The translations under genes were made by a program, and so were the position numbers. The notes under the pieces are model-generated. The model made no database searches. It was not told the DNA's origin and saw nothing but the letters and a program-made list of their open reading frames with translations. This document shows positions 35,555-45,815 of a DNA stretch of 64,000 nt, piece by piece. Each line of letters starts with the position of its first letter. The stretch's first letter is position 1. This stretch comes from Entoloma clypeatum (Eukaryota; Basidiomycota; Agaricomycetes; Agaricales; Entolomataceae). The stretch covers positions 2,046,001 through 2,110,000 of the forward strand of contig OY751495.1 in NCBI GenBank assembly GCA_963565915.1, read 5' to 3'.

Positions 35555-36237
35555 CTATGGGTGACCGGGTGTTGCAAAATCACCTAGTTATGCAAAATTT
35601 CTCCGATGGGCACATTCCCGCATCTTGAGCAACTGATGTCTCATAGATCAGGAATCTTTAGGCACTTTAGGAGACCACTGTAACTTCGATCCGTGAAATT
35701 CCTGTCCCTCAATGAAATCAGAGCTCAAAAACCATGAAAAACCACAATTCCCGAGCCTGTCCCATCTTGGTAAAATTGATGTTTGAGCGGGCACCTTCAT
35801 CCTTGGGATATGATATGTTCCATTGTTATCCATCCTTATAACACAAATTCTTGGGGACAGAAACATGATGTATACAAGATGTGGACACTCGTCGAATCTT
35901 GAGCGTGACAACAAAACTCATCGAGCGTCGTATGGTTTGAACTCCGACAGGACCTCCCCAAAGAGGCAGGTGCCAACCGAGGCTCTCCTGCAGGGCGGAG
36001 ACGTAAATTATGATGTGACCTGAGTGTGACATATTTTGCATAACCTAGTGAAAATGGTGTGCCAATTTCCTCCCACTCCAGTTATTTTTCCTCGCCACAT
36101 ATCCTCAAAATCAAGTAGAGAGAATTAAAGCCAGAAAGCCAGGCTGTATGACGGTAAAAGAATCAAGTCATTTGAGACAGTGGATGTAGCACAATAAGCC
36201 CTCTTTAAAAAGTTTTGCAACACCCGGTCACCCATAG
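35555..36237. mobile_element. non-autonomous TA-type (Tc1/mariner-like) DNA transposon
   Basis: Perfect terminal inverted repeats of 25 bases beginning CTATGGGTGACCGGGTGT. They are flanked on both sides by TA, the target duplicated by Tc1/mariner-type transposases (35553-35554 and 36238-36239). The 683-base interior has no credible coding region, so it needs a transposase supplied elsewhere. Perfect ends suggest fairly recent activity. Confidence 0.8.
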
Positions 36238-36599
36238 TAATTGGAGTAAGTATATATATGTACAAGCAATAGCAGCTGCACCGCACACTGCAATCACTTC
36301 ATTTTATTGACATGAGTCATTTTTGTAACAATAACTCCTTGTAGACAATGTTGGTAACAATGTTGTCCTCTTGATCATCAGGAAAAATTAGTGTTTCAAG
36401 GTTCAGTCCAATAGGATTGGAACCAGACCAGGCTGAACCGAAAAATGAACTGAAATAGACCAAGACCGCAGTCTCGGTCTTGCTAAATTGGGACGGCCCC
36501 GGTCTTCGGTCTCAACAAAATTTTTTTTTTTGAAGACCGGTAAAAGACCGGTTGAGACCAGTCTAAACTGGTCTTTTGGGTGCTAATACAGGGTCTATA

Positions 36600-37015
36600 T
36601 ATGTATTTACAGGGTGTGAGGACGGGCTGTTGTGCGCGAGTGGGGGCTGTTGGGCTCAAGTGGTGGCCGTTGGGCATGAGTCGAAGCTGTTGGGCATGAA
36701 TGGACAGCGTTAGGCGTGAATCGAGGCCGTTGGGCACCAGGGGGGCCGTTGGGGACGAGAGAGGGCCATTGGGCTTGAGTGGTGGGCGTTGGGCACAGGT
36801 CAAAGCTGTTGGGCACGAGTTGGGACCGTTGGGCAAGAAAGAGGGCTGTTGGGCACGAGATAGGTCCATTGGGCATGAGAGAGGTCCGTTGGGCATGAGA
36901 GAGGTCCGTTGGGCACGAGAAAGGGCCATTGGGCACGAGTGGGAGCCGTTGGATGTGAGTCAAGACCGTTGGGCGTGAGAGAGGGCTGTTGGGCATGAGA
37001 GGGCTGGGCATCAGA
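36600..37015 (+). repeat. 20-base minisatellite array A
   Basis: About twenty diverged copies of a 20-base unit, consensus close to GGCCGTTGGGCATGAGAGAG. Because 20 is not a multiple of three and the unit lacks stops, the array is open on the minus strand in overlapping frames, giving false protein-like reads rich in AQR and PNGP. Related arrays occur at 38085-38305 (opposite strand) and 39430-39870. Confidence 0.85.
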
Positions 37016-37019
37016 GTTA

Positions 37020-38080
37020 GATGGCGAACTGGGCAAAGGGTTTGGCCCAGAAAAGCAAACAAGGGCAAAGAGCCTGCGCCTGCCCTCATTTGGACATGCA
37101 TCATGCGTGCATCAAATGTGTCAAATAAATGTAAACACACTTACAAAAAACATTGCACATCTGCCTACATGTCTTACACAGGAGCAACACAGTTTGTGCA
37201 CGATATCAATTAAGTATTATAGCATCATATGTCACTTTCTATGTATTTATTTTGTGACATTTTGCCATGGACTTTATGATATAGCGATGCGGCGCTCCCA
37301 CCAAATAATAGTAAACAAGGTGCAGAATGCATTGCGCAGGTGCGCACGGCCCCTTCCTCATAGTCTAATAATAGATTGAGGTAATAGAACTATACATGGG
37401 ATATGTATTCACCTTCTGAAACATCTTATATAAATTTTAGAAGTCCAGATCAGATAGGAATAATCAAATGTACATATTTCAGTAAAAGTGTTATATCTCC
37501 CTAATGAATGAACCAAATTTGAAAAATGAAGGTGCTGGGAGGTCCCCTGAATGAGGAGAATCCAATCCTGAAATAAAAATTTTTGGTGAAATTTTCGACC
37601 TATCTTTGCCCATATTCACCTTATGAAGTCCTTTAATTTTATTTGAAGGGTCTCAATAGGTTCACATACAATGATTCAATAGCATATATATATTACAGGT
37701 AGTTTAAAGTGGTTGTGGAAAGGAGGAAGCAAGAAAATACTGGTTTTTGTGTTTGAGGGAACTCATGATGCACTGTTTATCACGATTTACAGTGTGTTTT
37801 GTGTATCATTTTGCAGTACAGACTTTCTACCATACATATCTCATGTATCTAATTGTTTAAATACTTACTATTAGCTTCTAAGTATCTCTACATAGGTTTA
37901 GAACTATTTTTAGGACTTCCAGTGCCACAGATTGGGCATTGACGGCGTGATTTTCAATGACACGAATCGCTCGGCATTCATGCCAAGGACTCTCGGCAAT
38001 TGCCGAAAGTTGAACCATAAATCCGACCTCAAGCGAAATCTTCCCACACACTTTTTATTCCCCCACCTCCACTCCACCTG
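37020..38080. other. AT-rich noncoding stretch
   Basis: About 1 kb of AT-rich sequence with no open frame of note. A short palindrome TCGGCAATTGCCGA lies near 37993. Origin unknown, probably degraded repeat. Confidence 0.4.
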
Positions 38081-38084
38081 GCTC

Positions 38085-38305
38085 CACTTCCGCCCAATGG
38101 TCACCACCGCTGCCCAACGGCCGCCCCTCGTGCCCAAGGCCTCCCTTCGCACCCAACGCCACCCCTTCACGCCCAATGGCCCCCTCGCATGCCCAATGGC
38201 CCCTCTTGTGCCCAACGGTGCCATTTAACGCCCAGCGCCCTCCCTTCATGCTGAACGGCTGCCCCTCGTACCCAACTGCCACGAGTCGTGCCCAACAGGA
38301 CATCT
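38085..38305 (-). repeat. 20-base minisatellite array B (inverted)
   Basis: Same unit family as array A but in opposite orientation (plus strand reads CGCCCAATGGCC and variants), about ten copies. It is followed by ATCTATCCTAAGGGGGAAATA, which resembles gypsy-1 sequence (see rejected items). Confidence 0.75.
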
Positions 38306-38414
38306 ATCCTAAGGGGGAAATAGTTACCCAGTGAAAGCACCACTTACTCCCTTCATCACCTCTGACATTGGCCTCATCCAATCACCATTTCCGACCTTTT
38401 GGACATCTCCTCCA

Positions 38415-38913
38415 TAGTGTTTTGAAGTCCAGTCTCAAAGACCTAGAACTGGACCAGAACCAGACTGGTAAAGACTGGTGAAAGACTGGACTGCAGTCTC
38501 AAGTTTCAAATTTTTAAGAATTGACCAGTCTCAGGTTCTTCAAATTTTGGAAAAAAAGAAGACTGGCTTAACACCAGTCTTGATTTGAGACTCAAAAAAT
38601 GTAAACTGGTCATAGGTTCACACAGGTTCATATAGGTTCATATAGATTTTGTTTATCAAAGCTTCTATAAAATGTTTTGAAATGTGTCATAAATGATATT
38701 CTGAAACAGTTTTAATAAATTGGAAAATAACCAGTTTAAACCAGTTTGAACCAGTCCTGGTTTACTTTTTTCAGAAAAGAAAGACTGGTTTACCAGTCTT
38801 TGACCAGTCCAGTCCTGGTTTCAGTTTTTTGGACAAACTACTCAACCAGTCTTGGTTCTAGGTTCTTAATTTTTTGGGCAAAAAACCGGACTGGACTGGA
38901 CTTTCGAACACTA
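38415..38913. mobile_element. non-autonomous hAT-type transposon, 499 bases
   Basis: Imperfect terminal inverted repeats beginning TAGTGTT and ending in the shared AAGTCCAGTC (17 of 20 match), with an 8-base target duplication CTCCTCCA at 38407-38414 and 38914-38921. An 8-base duplication and TAGNG start are hAT hallmarks. The interior is filled with ACTGGT/ACCAGT hexamers in both senses and has no coding capacity. Confidence 0.82.
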
Positions 38914-39130
38914 CTCCTCCAGTCGGAATGGAGTCCATCCTGACACTGTTGACCAGTTTCCTCCATTCATCCATTACAACTCCGCATTTTCAGCCATTGC
39001 CTCCTTGACCTCCAACATGTCTGCTCCATTTCAGTCATCTTCGATGTTTTTGACATTTGTCAACTATTAGAACCAAAAGGCTTGGTTCTCTGTACAACCG
39101 CCTCCTCCGGCTCATTCAACACTTCCTCAC

Positions 39131-40055
39131 TAGGCAATGGCACGGGTACTCCCACGGATATGACAATGCCGACCCATACCTGTACCTGCACGGGTAGCAA
39201 CCCATTGACCAGCGGGTAGATGCAGCGTGGGTACGCGTGGGTACCGACGGGTTTGGGTTCCCATGTGGGTGTTCGCAGTAGAAAAAACATGTATTTAAAC
39301 TACCAAAAAAAAAACTACAAGATGCGTGCGGGATGCATGCGTCATACTACACCCTGCTGGGGACTTGTTGTCCCCAGCCCCATCCTCCCAGCCCCACTCT
39401 TCTCCTCCAGGTGCCAGTGGGGCATGATGCGTGGCCATTCAGGGCGGTGGGTGCAAGTGGGGGCCGGTGGGTGTGTGTGGGGGCCGGTGGGCATGAGAGG
39501 TGCCCATTGGGGCAAGTGGCGGCCGTTGGGCATGTGTGGCGGCCGTTGGGCATGTGTGGTGGCCATTGGGCATGTGGGGGGACGGTTGGGCATGTGTGGC
39601 GGCCGTTGGGCATGTGGGGGGGCGGTTGGGCGCTAGAGGTGTTCGTTGGGGTGCTAGACGGCCATTAGGCGGTGTTGGTGGGTGAGACGCAGCCATTTAG
39701 GGCGGTGGGCGCGAGTGGCGGCCATTGGGTGGATGTGGGGGGGCGTTAGGTGCATGTGGGGACTGTTGGGCACGAGAGGTGCCCATTGGGTGGCAAGAGA
39801 TGGCCGTTGGGCGGCGGTGGGAGCGAGACATGACCATTGAGAGCGGCAGATGGCTGTTGGGTGTTTGGGCAAGAGCCAGCCTTGGGCACCAGGTGTGGGC
39901 ATTGGCGAAGAGTCCTGAGGCAGTGCCACATCAGAGCGTGACATGTGACGGGTACTGCCAGGGGTCGCGGGTTGCGAAAACATGACCCATACCCGGACCT
40001 GTGGATACCCCAACCCATAACCTGGGGGGGTTACCCTGACCCGTGCCATTGCCTA
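39131..40055. mobile_element. non-autonomous hAT-type transposon carrying a minisatellite
   Basis: Perfect 17-base terminal inverted repeats TAGGCAATGGCACGGGT, with 8-base target duplication TTCCTCAC at 39123-39130 and 40056-40063. The 925-base interior contains minisatellite array C and GC-rich subterminal repeats with GGGTA/TACCC. No transposase coding sequence. Confidence 0.85.
39430..39870 (+). repeat. 20-base minisatellite array C, inside the hAT element
   Basis: Unit close to GGCGGCCGTTGGGCATGTGT, same family as arrays A and B, about twenty diverged copies, wholly contained in the hAT element 39131-40055. Confidence 0.85.
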
Positions 40056-40336
40056 TTCCTCACTTGAATCTATCTCCAATCCCTCCGCTTTTTCCGACTC
40101 CAACTTCATCTAACTAAAGAAAATCATATACCTTCCCCTTGCCCTTGATCTTCACCATGTTCCAACCACCTCTGACCTCTGCACCTCCGACCCTCTGCAC
40201 CTCCGACATCCTCCGATTCTTGGCCCTTAAGCAGCCAAGTATAAAGGGCCTTACAGTGTGGAGTGTTGACATTTTTCTAGGGTAACATGTGATTATATGG
40301 CATATCCTATGGGCCTCATGGGTTCAGCCCTAAGGG

Positions 40337-40487
40337 GGAAATACTGTTATATATCATTCTGGCTCCAACAACCTCCAATCATCTCTGATCAATTCCAATC
40401 AATTCCAATCAATTCCATGCCAACAATCTCTGATCAATTCCGATATTCCGGACATCTGTTACCTCCGCATCTCCGCACATTGCCATC
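40337..40487 (+). repeat. left part of an older gypsy LTR (gypsy-3), target of gypsy-1
   Basis: Preceded by a purine tract AAGGGGGAAATAC that closely matches (as complement) the one next to the gypsy-1 3' LTR, then TGTTATATATC. Read as the start of a plus-oriented 3' LTR. It is interrupted at 40487 by gypsy-1 and resumes at 47440. Confidence 0.6.
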
Positions 40488-40971
40488 TGTTAAGAACTGA
40501 TCGACAAAACGTCGGAGCTACGTCGGACGCGTCGGAAGGTCGGAAGGTCGGAGCGCGTGCAACGTAGGGGCAAGGACTTGGCTTCAACTTGTGTGTTGCG
40601 CCCTCGCTAATACGTTGGTGTCCTTATTTCGGAGGATCGGAGGATCGGAGGTCGGAGGTCGGACTCAAGTTAAGAGTCGGAAAGAGGACGGGAGGTATGA
40701 TGTCGAATCTAAGTTGATATTCAAACTGAAGCTAATACACGATTCTACATAAGTTTAAATACTATGTCGGAGGACGTGTGGCTTCGTCGGAGTCGGATAA
40801 CGAGTGGCTGTCGGAGATTCTTAACATAAGTAAAATGGTCGGATGTAAGTAATGTACGTAGTAACGAGATTCATAACAGTAAGTATGCATAATAAGTATT
40901 AGTCAAAATGTCGGAGGTGTCGGAGGTGTCGGGATTGGTCGGAAATCGTCGGAATGGATCGGAATGTAACA
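40488..40971 (-). repeat. gypsy-1 3' LTR
   Basis: 484 bases. Contains two clusters of CGG direct repeats at 40513-40552 and 40630-40662 (spacings mostly 4-5 bases). Bounded inside the element by a purine-tract complement GTATTTCCCCCTT. Confidence 0.95.
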
Positions 40972-41136
40972 GTATTTCCCCCTTAGGGCCGAACCCATGA
41001 GGCCTAAGGACCTAGGTGGTCGGTGCGCGTGAACTGTGTCATGTGATGCGTTGGTTGAAATACCGTCTGAGTGGTTTTTTCTTCTTGTTCCCCCATTCTC
41101 TTTTCGTTTTAAACTCTTCCGAAAATAAACCTCAAT

Positions 41137-42076
41137 ATGTCGGCATCCGATTTTCAAAAGGAGATGGAGGCGCTGCAGGCTAAGCTCGCGGAGGTGGAGG
41201 CGAAAAAGCGAGCAGCGGAGGAGGAGGCTGCGAGGAAGGCTGAGGAGGAGCGGAGAGCGGAGGAAGAGAGGGCTGCGGAGGAGATGCGGGTAGCGGAGGA
41301 GATGCGTCGGGCGTCGGAGCTGGCGGCTCAGAAAAGGGCCGATGAAGTGGCCGCTGCACAAGGCGCATCGAGCAAGGGGTCGGGGGAGCCGCAGGCGGAG
41401 AAGAAGAAGAAGACGACGAAGAAGAGGAAGGTGGAGGAAGTGTCGGCGATGGTCGGAGAGGGGTCGGGAGTCGGGGTCGGGGTCGGCACCTGTGATAGGT
41501 GCATTGTGAAGGGCGTCGAATGCGAACGTGATGAGTAAGTCCCTCTTTGGTTCGTCTCTTCTGTTTTAACCTTGTGTTTTTAGGAATAAGTCGTCCTGCA
41601 AAGGATGTATCAAAGACAAGAAGAAGTGCGAGGTCGGAGCGTCGGAGGGGAAGTCGGAGGTGAAGTGCACGGTGAAGGTGAAGGGAAAAGGGAAAGCGAC
41701 AGAGGTCGGAGGGTCGGAGTCGGAGGTGACGCTGTTGAGCGTCTTGAAGGAGATTTTGGTGGAGACGAGGCAGATCCGAAGACTGCTCTCAGCAGTTGAA
41801 GGAACTGTCAACATTGCATACGTGCCAGAGGAAGTGGAGGAATCGGAGTCGGAGTCGGAGGGATCAGGGAAGTCGGAGGTGAATGAGGAGATAGAGGAGT
41901 TGAGCCTGGAGCAGAGGCTGGTGAAGAAGATCAAGCAAGACATGTTGAATCGGAAGAGGTTGGATATGCCGGAGCAGTCCGACATGGACATATCGGACGA
42001 GTCGGAGAAGGCGGAGTCGGAGGGGGAGTCGGACAAGGAGGAGGGTCCGTCCAACAAGAAACAACGTACTAAGTAG
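41137..42076 (+). CDS. antisense accessory gene of gypsy-1: coiled coil plus Zn2Cys6 cluster
   Basis: Two exons, 41137-41534 and 41584-42076, joined by a canonical 49-base intron (GTAAGT to TTTTAG), give 296 residues. Residues 1-75 form a highly charged Glu/Lys/Ala coiled coil (start MSASDFQKEMEALQAKL). A basic stretch KKKKTTKKRK follows, then six cysteines at 119, 122, 129, 138, 141 and 148: C-X2-C-X6-C-X8-C-X2-C-X6-C, the Gal4-type binuclear zinc pattern, with the intron falling between the two halves. The second half is acidic and serine-rich (ESESEGSGKSE), like an activation region. The gene lies between pol and the 3' LTR but on the opposite strand, ending 28 bases from the pol stop. It lacks the usual basic residues and proline of classical Gal4 clusters, so DNA binding is unproven. 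Confidence 0.8.
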
Positions 42077-42104
42077 ATAGTAATAGTACTTGTTTTTTCT
42101 TGTT

Positions 42105-45100
42105 TCAGAGCGATGTGAGCGGACCCGGTTTGTCGGGATAAGCGGAGTGAAAGTCGGAGACAAGCTCGGGGGCGTTTTCCAATTCATTGGCTGGTAGCCA
42201 AGAGAATTCTTCATCAGTGTTTTCATATCCTAACCAATGGACAAAATATAGTAGCTTGCAGCTACGTCGTCGGTCGATCTTTGAGTCGACTATTTCAGCG
42301 ATCTCGTACTCAAGTTCTCCGTCAATGTCAATCGGAGGAGGCGGAGGTTGGGTCCGATTCGGAATGGTGTTCGGAGTTGCGGGTTCAAGCATGGAGACGT
42401 GGTAGACGGGGTGAACACCGCGGAATGTGTCGGGGAGTCGGAGGGTAAAGGAGTGTGTGCCGGGTTGTGCAATGATCTCGTATGGTCCCAAGTACTTTTC
42501 TGAGAGTTTCTTGGATGGGCGTGTTGTGCGGAAGAACTGTGCTTTGACGAAAACCTGTTGTCCGACAGAAAATGTCAGAGGTGCGATCCGATTATTGTCG
42601 GAGGACTTCTGGTAACGTCGTTGAGCGTCGGAGATGGTGGCTTTCAGTTCTTGGTGAAGTTCGTCTAAGTCGGTCACGAAGGATCGGGCTCGGGAAGAGG
42701 CGAGGTCTCGTTCCGGGTGAACAGTAATGTTCGGATGGTAACCCTTGTTAGCAAAGAAGGGAGATATGCCAGTGGTAGCACTAGGTGCGTTGTTGTACGC
42801 GAACTCCGCAATCGGAAGGAGAGCGGACCAGTTGTCCTGTTGGTAGTTGCAGAATATCCGCAAGTACTGTTCGAGGGTCTGGTTAGTGCGTTCGGTTTGG
42901 CCATCGCCTTCGGGGTGGTAACCGGAGGTGAAGTGGAGGGTCATGTTTAGAGCCTTTCCGAGAGATTGGAAGAATCGGGAGACGAATTCGGGGCCGCGGT
43001 CGGAGGTGATATGTTCGGGGACGCCGTGTTTAGAGAAGACATGCAATACGAAGAGTACGGCAAGGTCTTCGGAGGTGCAGTGAATTGTTGTCGGAATGAA
43101 AATACTTTGTTTCGTTAATCGGTCAACGATAACGAGGATTGAATCAAAGTTGTCGGAGATCGGAAGGGTCTCGATGAAATCCATTGAGATAGAATTCCAA
43201 GGACGTTCGGGGATCGGAAGCTGTTTGAGTAGGCCGTAAGGCTTGTGTCTTTGTGGCTTCGATCGCATGCAAGTGGTACATGACTTGCAATAGTGTTTAA
43301 CGAAATCTCGTATTCCGGGCCAGGTATAATCACGCTGAATGAGACTGAGTGTCTTGTTCTGACCTGGGTGTCCAGCAAGCATATGATCGTGCTTGTGCTG
43401 TAGGACTCGGAGTCGGAGGTCGTCGGAGTCGGGAACGTATATCCGATCGTCATGTCGGAGGAAACCATCGGGGTCGAGAGACCAGCGGGGTTTAGGATTT
43501 TTAGAAAGAGTGTCGTAAAGAGTGTCGGAAGGGAGTGCTGTGAGTATGTCGTGGTGAAGCTTTTCTGTGTCCATGATAATGGTTGCACGGAGGACGGGCT
43601 CAAGGAGTTGAGTCGCGCGAACTGAAGCGGAGAGCTGTTCTTGCGAAAAGACTGGTCGGAGGTTGGTCGGATTGATGTCGACATAGTCGCTATTTCCCCC
43701 TTTAGGATAGACATCCCAACGTCTAGTTAGAGAGTCAGGTTTAGTTCCCAATCGGCCGGGGCGGAATCGGATGACGAGGTTGAACTGAGAAAGGTATTCC
43801 GACCATCGGACTTGTCGGCGTGAAAGAACTTTGGTGGTGGCAAAATACTCGAGATTTTTGTGGTCGGTAACGACGTCAATCGGAGTACCGGAGCCTTCGA
43901 GGTAATGGCGCCAAATTTTAAACGCTTCGTAGATGGCAAGAAGTTCCTTATCGTGGGTGTCATAGTTTACTTCGGGGGCCGTGAAGGTGCGGGAATGGAA
44001 TGCGACGGGGTGGACTTCATTGTCGGAGGTGACTATCGACAGAATAGCCGCTAGGGCATAGTCGGATGCGTCGGTTTCGACAATTATCGGAGAGTCGGGG
44101 ATCCAGTGTGTCAGGATCGGAGCGGTGGTAAATGCCTTTTTCAGGTCATTAAAAGCGGTTCGAGCGTCGTCGGAGAACAGCCAAGTGGCATGTTTCCTGG
44201 TTAAACGAGTGAGTGGAATAGTGATGTTGGAATAGAATGGAATGAAACGTCGGTAAAAGTTTGCAAAACCTAAAAAGGACTGGACGTCCTTCACTCTGCG
44301 CGGTTCAGGCCAATCCTGAATAATCTTGACTTTCGCTTCCGACATTTTGAGTCCGTCGGGAGAAAGGATAAATCCAAGATATTCTACAGTTTCGGCAGAG
44401 AAGTCGCACTTGTCGGCGCGGGCGTAAAGACCATGTTGTCGGAGTCGTCGGAGGACTTCTCGGACATGTTTTTTGTGTTCCTCGGGGTTGTCGGAGTAGA
44501 TCAGGATGTCGTCGAGGTAAACGGTAACGCAGTTGTCCAGAAGGTCGGAGAAGATGTCGTTCATAAAATGTTGAAAGGCTGCAGGTGCGTTAGACAATCC
44601 GAATGGCATGACTAACCATTCAAATGATCCATAGCGAGTGCGGAATGCAGTTTTCCATTCATCACCTTCAGCGATGCGGACTAGGTGGTATGCGTGTCGG
44701 AGGTCTATGGTGGTATAAACGCGTGCTTTTCCGGCAGTGGCTAAGAGGTCGGAGATGAGCGGAAGTGGGTATCGGTCCTTCTTCGTGATTTTGTTCAGGC
44801 CTCGGTAGTCGACGCATAGTCGGAGTGATCCATCTTTCTTTCGGACGAAGAGGATCGGAGCGCCGTGAGGTGAACTAGAAGGTTTGATGAAACCGATATT
44901 GAGGTGCTCATCGATGAAGTCTCGGAGGGATCCAAGTTCGGATTGCGAGAGTGAGTACATCGGACCAATCGGAGGGGAAGTACCTTCCTCCAAATTGATT
45001 TTGAGGTCGTACGGTCGGTGGGGTGCAAGGGTGTCGGCTTTTTTCTTACTGAATACATCAGCAAAATCGTGGTATTCCTCGGGTATGCCAGAGAGGTCGG

Positions 45101-45808
45101 GAGCGTCGTCGGAGACAGACGCGGAATTGGCGGAGATGTCGGAGAGGTGAACGCGGAAAGCGTATGCCCCAGGAGCTTTACATGCATGGAGATATGCGGC
45201 TGCATTGACCATGGTAATCTGTGGCGGGTCGGAGGTGTTCGGAGTGAGCGGATCGGAGGTGCCCATCGGAGAGGGCGGACACTGCAGAGGTGGCGGAGCT
45301 GCCTCAGCAGTCGACGTCGGAGTCGGACTCGGAGTGTCGGGTAACGTAGAATGGAATAAGATACTGCCCAATACCCAGTCAATCAACAGATTGTAGCGGG
45401 TGAGCCAGTTGTGTCCTAGAACCAAATTACAAGACGAATCGAGGGTTGTCACGTAAAATGCGACGGTCAGAAGTTCACCGGAAGGAAATCGGAGAGGAAG
45501 ATCGATAGATTGTGTGATATACGTATTTGAAGAACCGTCAAAAAGTTTCAAAACCATAGGTGAAGGAATCGGAGTCGGAGATAAGTTTAAAGAAGAAATA
45601 AATCTGGTATCTGCAAAGCAATGTGTAGAACCAGAATCAATAAGAGTCTTTATCGGAAGAGAATCGGAAAAGGTCGGAGATATCAAATCAATACATAGAG
45701 AGTTCGGATTTGAGAGAGCGGACGCATTGAGTCGGAGGGTTTCCAAAGGTGCACGAAAGGAGTCAATGCAATCCCCAGTACGTGCTGGAATCTGAGGACT
45801 GCTTACTA
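42105..45808 (-). CDS. gypsy-1 Pol polyprotein (protease, RT, RNase H, integrase, chromodomain)
   Basis: About 1230 residues, uninterrupted. Order: aspartic protease with LIDSGSTHCFAD; reverse transcriptase with FIKPSSSPHGAPILFVRKKDG and YLDDILIYS; RNase H with VETDASDYALAAILS; integrase zinc domain (HKHDHMLAGHPG, then CKSCTTCMRSK) and DDE core (SMDFIETLP, SDRGPEFVSRF); and a C-terminal chromodomain (VHWLGYENTDEEFSWLPA). This domain order defines the chromovirus branch of Ty3/Gypsy. The frame is -1 relative to gag and is open back to the gag stop, so it is likely made as a Gag-Pol fusion. It appears functional. Confidence 0.93.
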
Positions 45809-45815
45809 TTTTTTT
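45806..45815 (-). promoter_or_regulatory. putative -1 frameshift site at gag stop
   Basis: On the minus strand the slippery heptamer A AAA AAA (45815-45809) directly precedes the gag TAG (45808-45806). A -1 slip enters the pol frame as KIVSSPQIP, which stays open into Pol. Confidence 0.65.

Larger units (their letters stand above)
39060..40260 (-). pseudogene. remnant of antisense accessory gene of an older gypsy element, split by a hAT insertion
   Basis: On the minus strand, 40160-40056 reads VKIKGKGK and then, in another frame, LESEKAEG; the frame continues across the hAT insertion (39131-40055) into VLNEPEEAVVQRTKPF and stops at 39060. The two segments resemble VKVKGKGK and the acidic DESEKAESEGE tail of the accessory protein in gypsy-1. 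They lie next to the LTR fragment starting at 40337, the same relative place as in gypsy-1. Internal parts, including the cysteine cluster, are missing. Similarity is short and judged by eye. Confidence 0.5.

Noticed and set aside
36389..36600. Third hAT-like element starting TAGTGTTTCAAGG
   Set aside because: Left end resembles the 38415 element, but no matching right end or 8-base duplication was found.
32650..36600. Recurring TACAGGGTCT words near 32653, 34531 and 36593 as element ends
   Set aside because: Two share a 14-mer, but they show no inverted partner, target duplication or consistent context.
36600..37015. CRISPR-like repeat array
   Set aside because: Units abut with no unique spacers, the unit is degenerate, and the genome is a fungus.
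36483..37140. Long minus-strand frames rich in AQR and PNGP repeats
   Set aside because: They are a by-product of the 20-base stop-free minisatellite read in three frames; no start context or conserved domain.
38296..38330. Plus-strand CATCTATCCTAAGGGGGAAATA as a fragment of gypsy pol (cf. DVYPKGGNS) or as a purine tract plus LTR start
   Set aside because: Matches both ideas over only about 20 bases, with one base missing for the pol frame and no TG start for an LTR; cannot be decided by eye.
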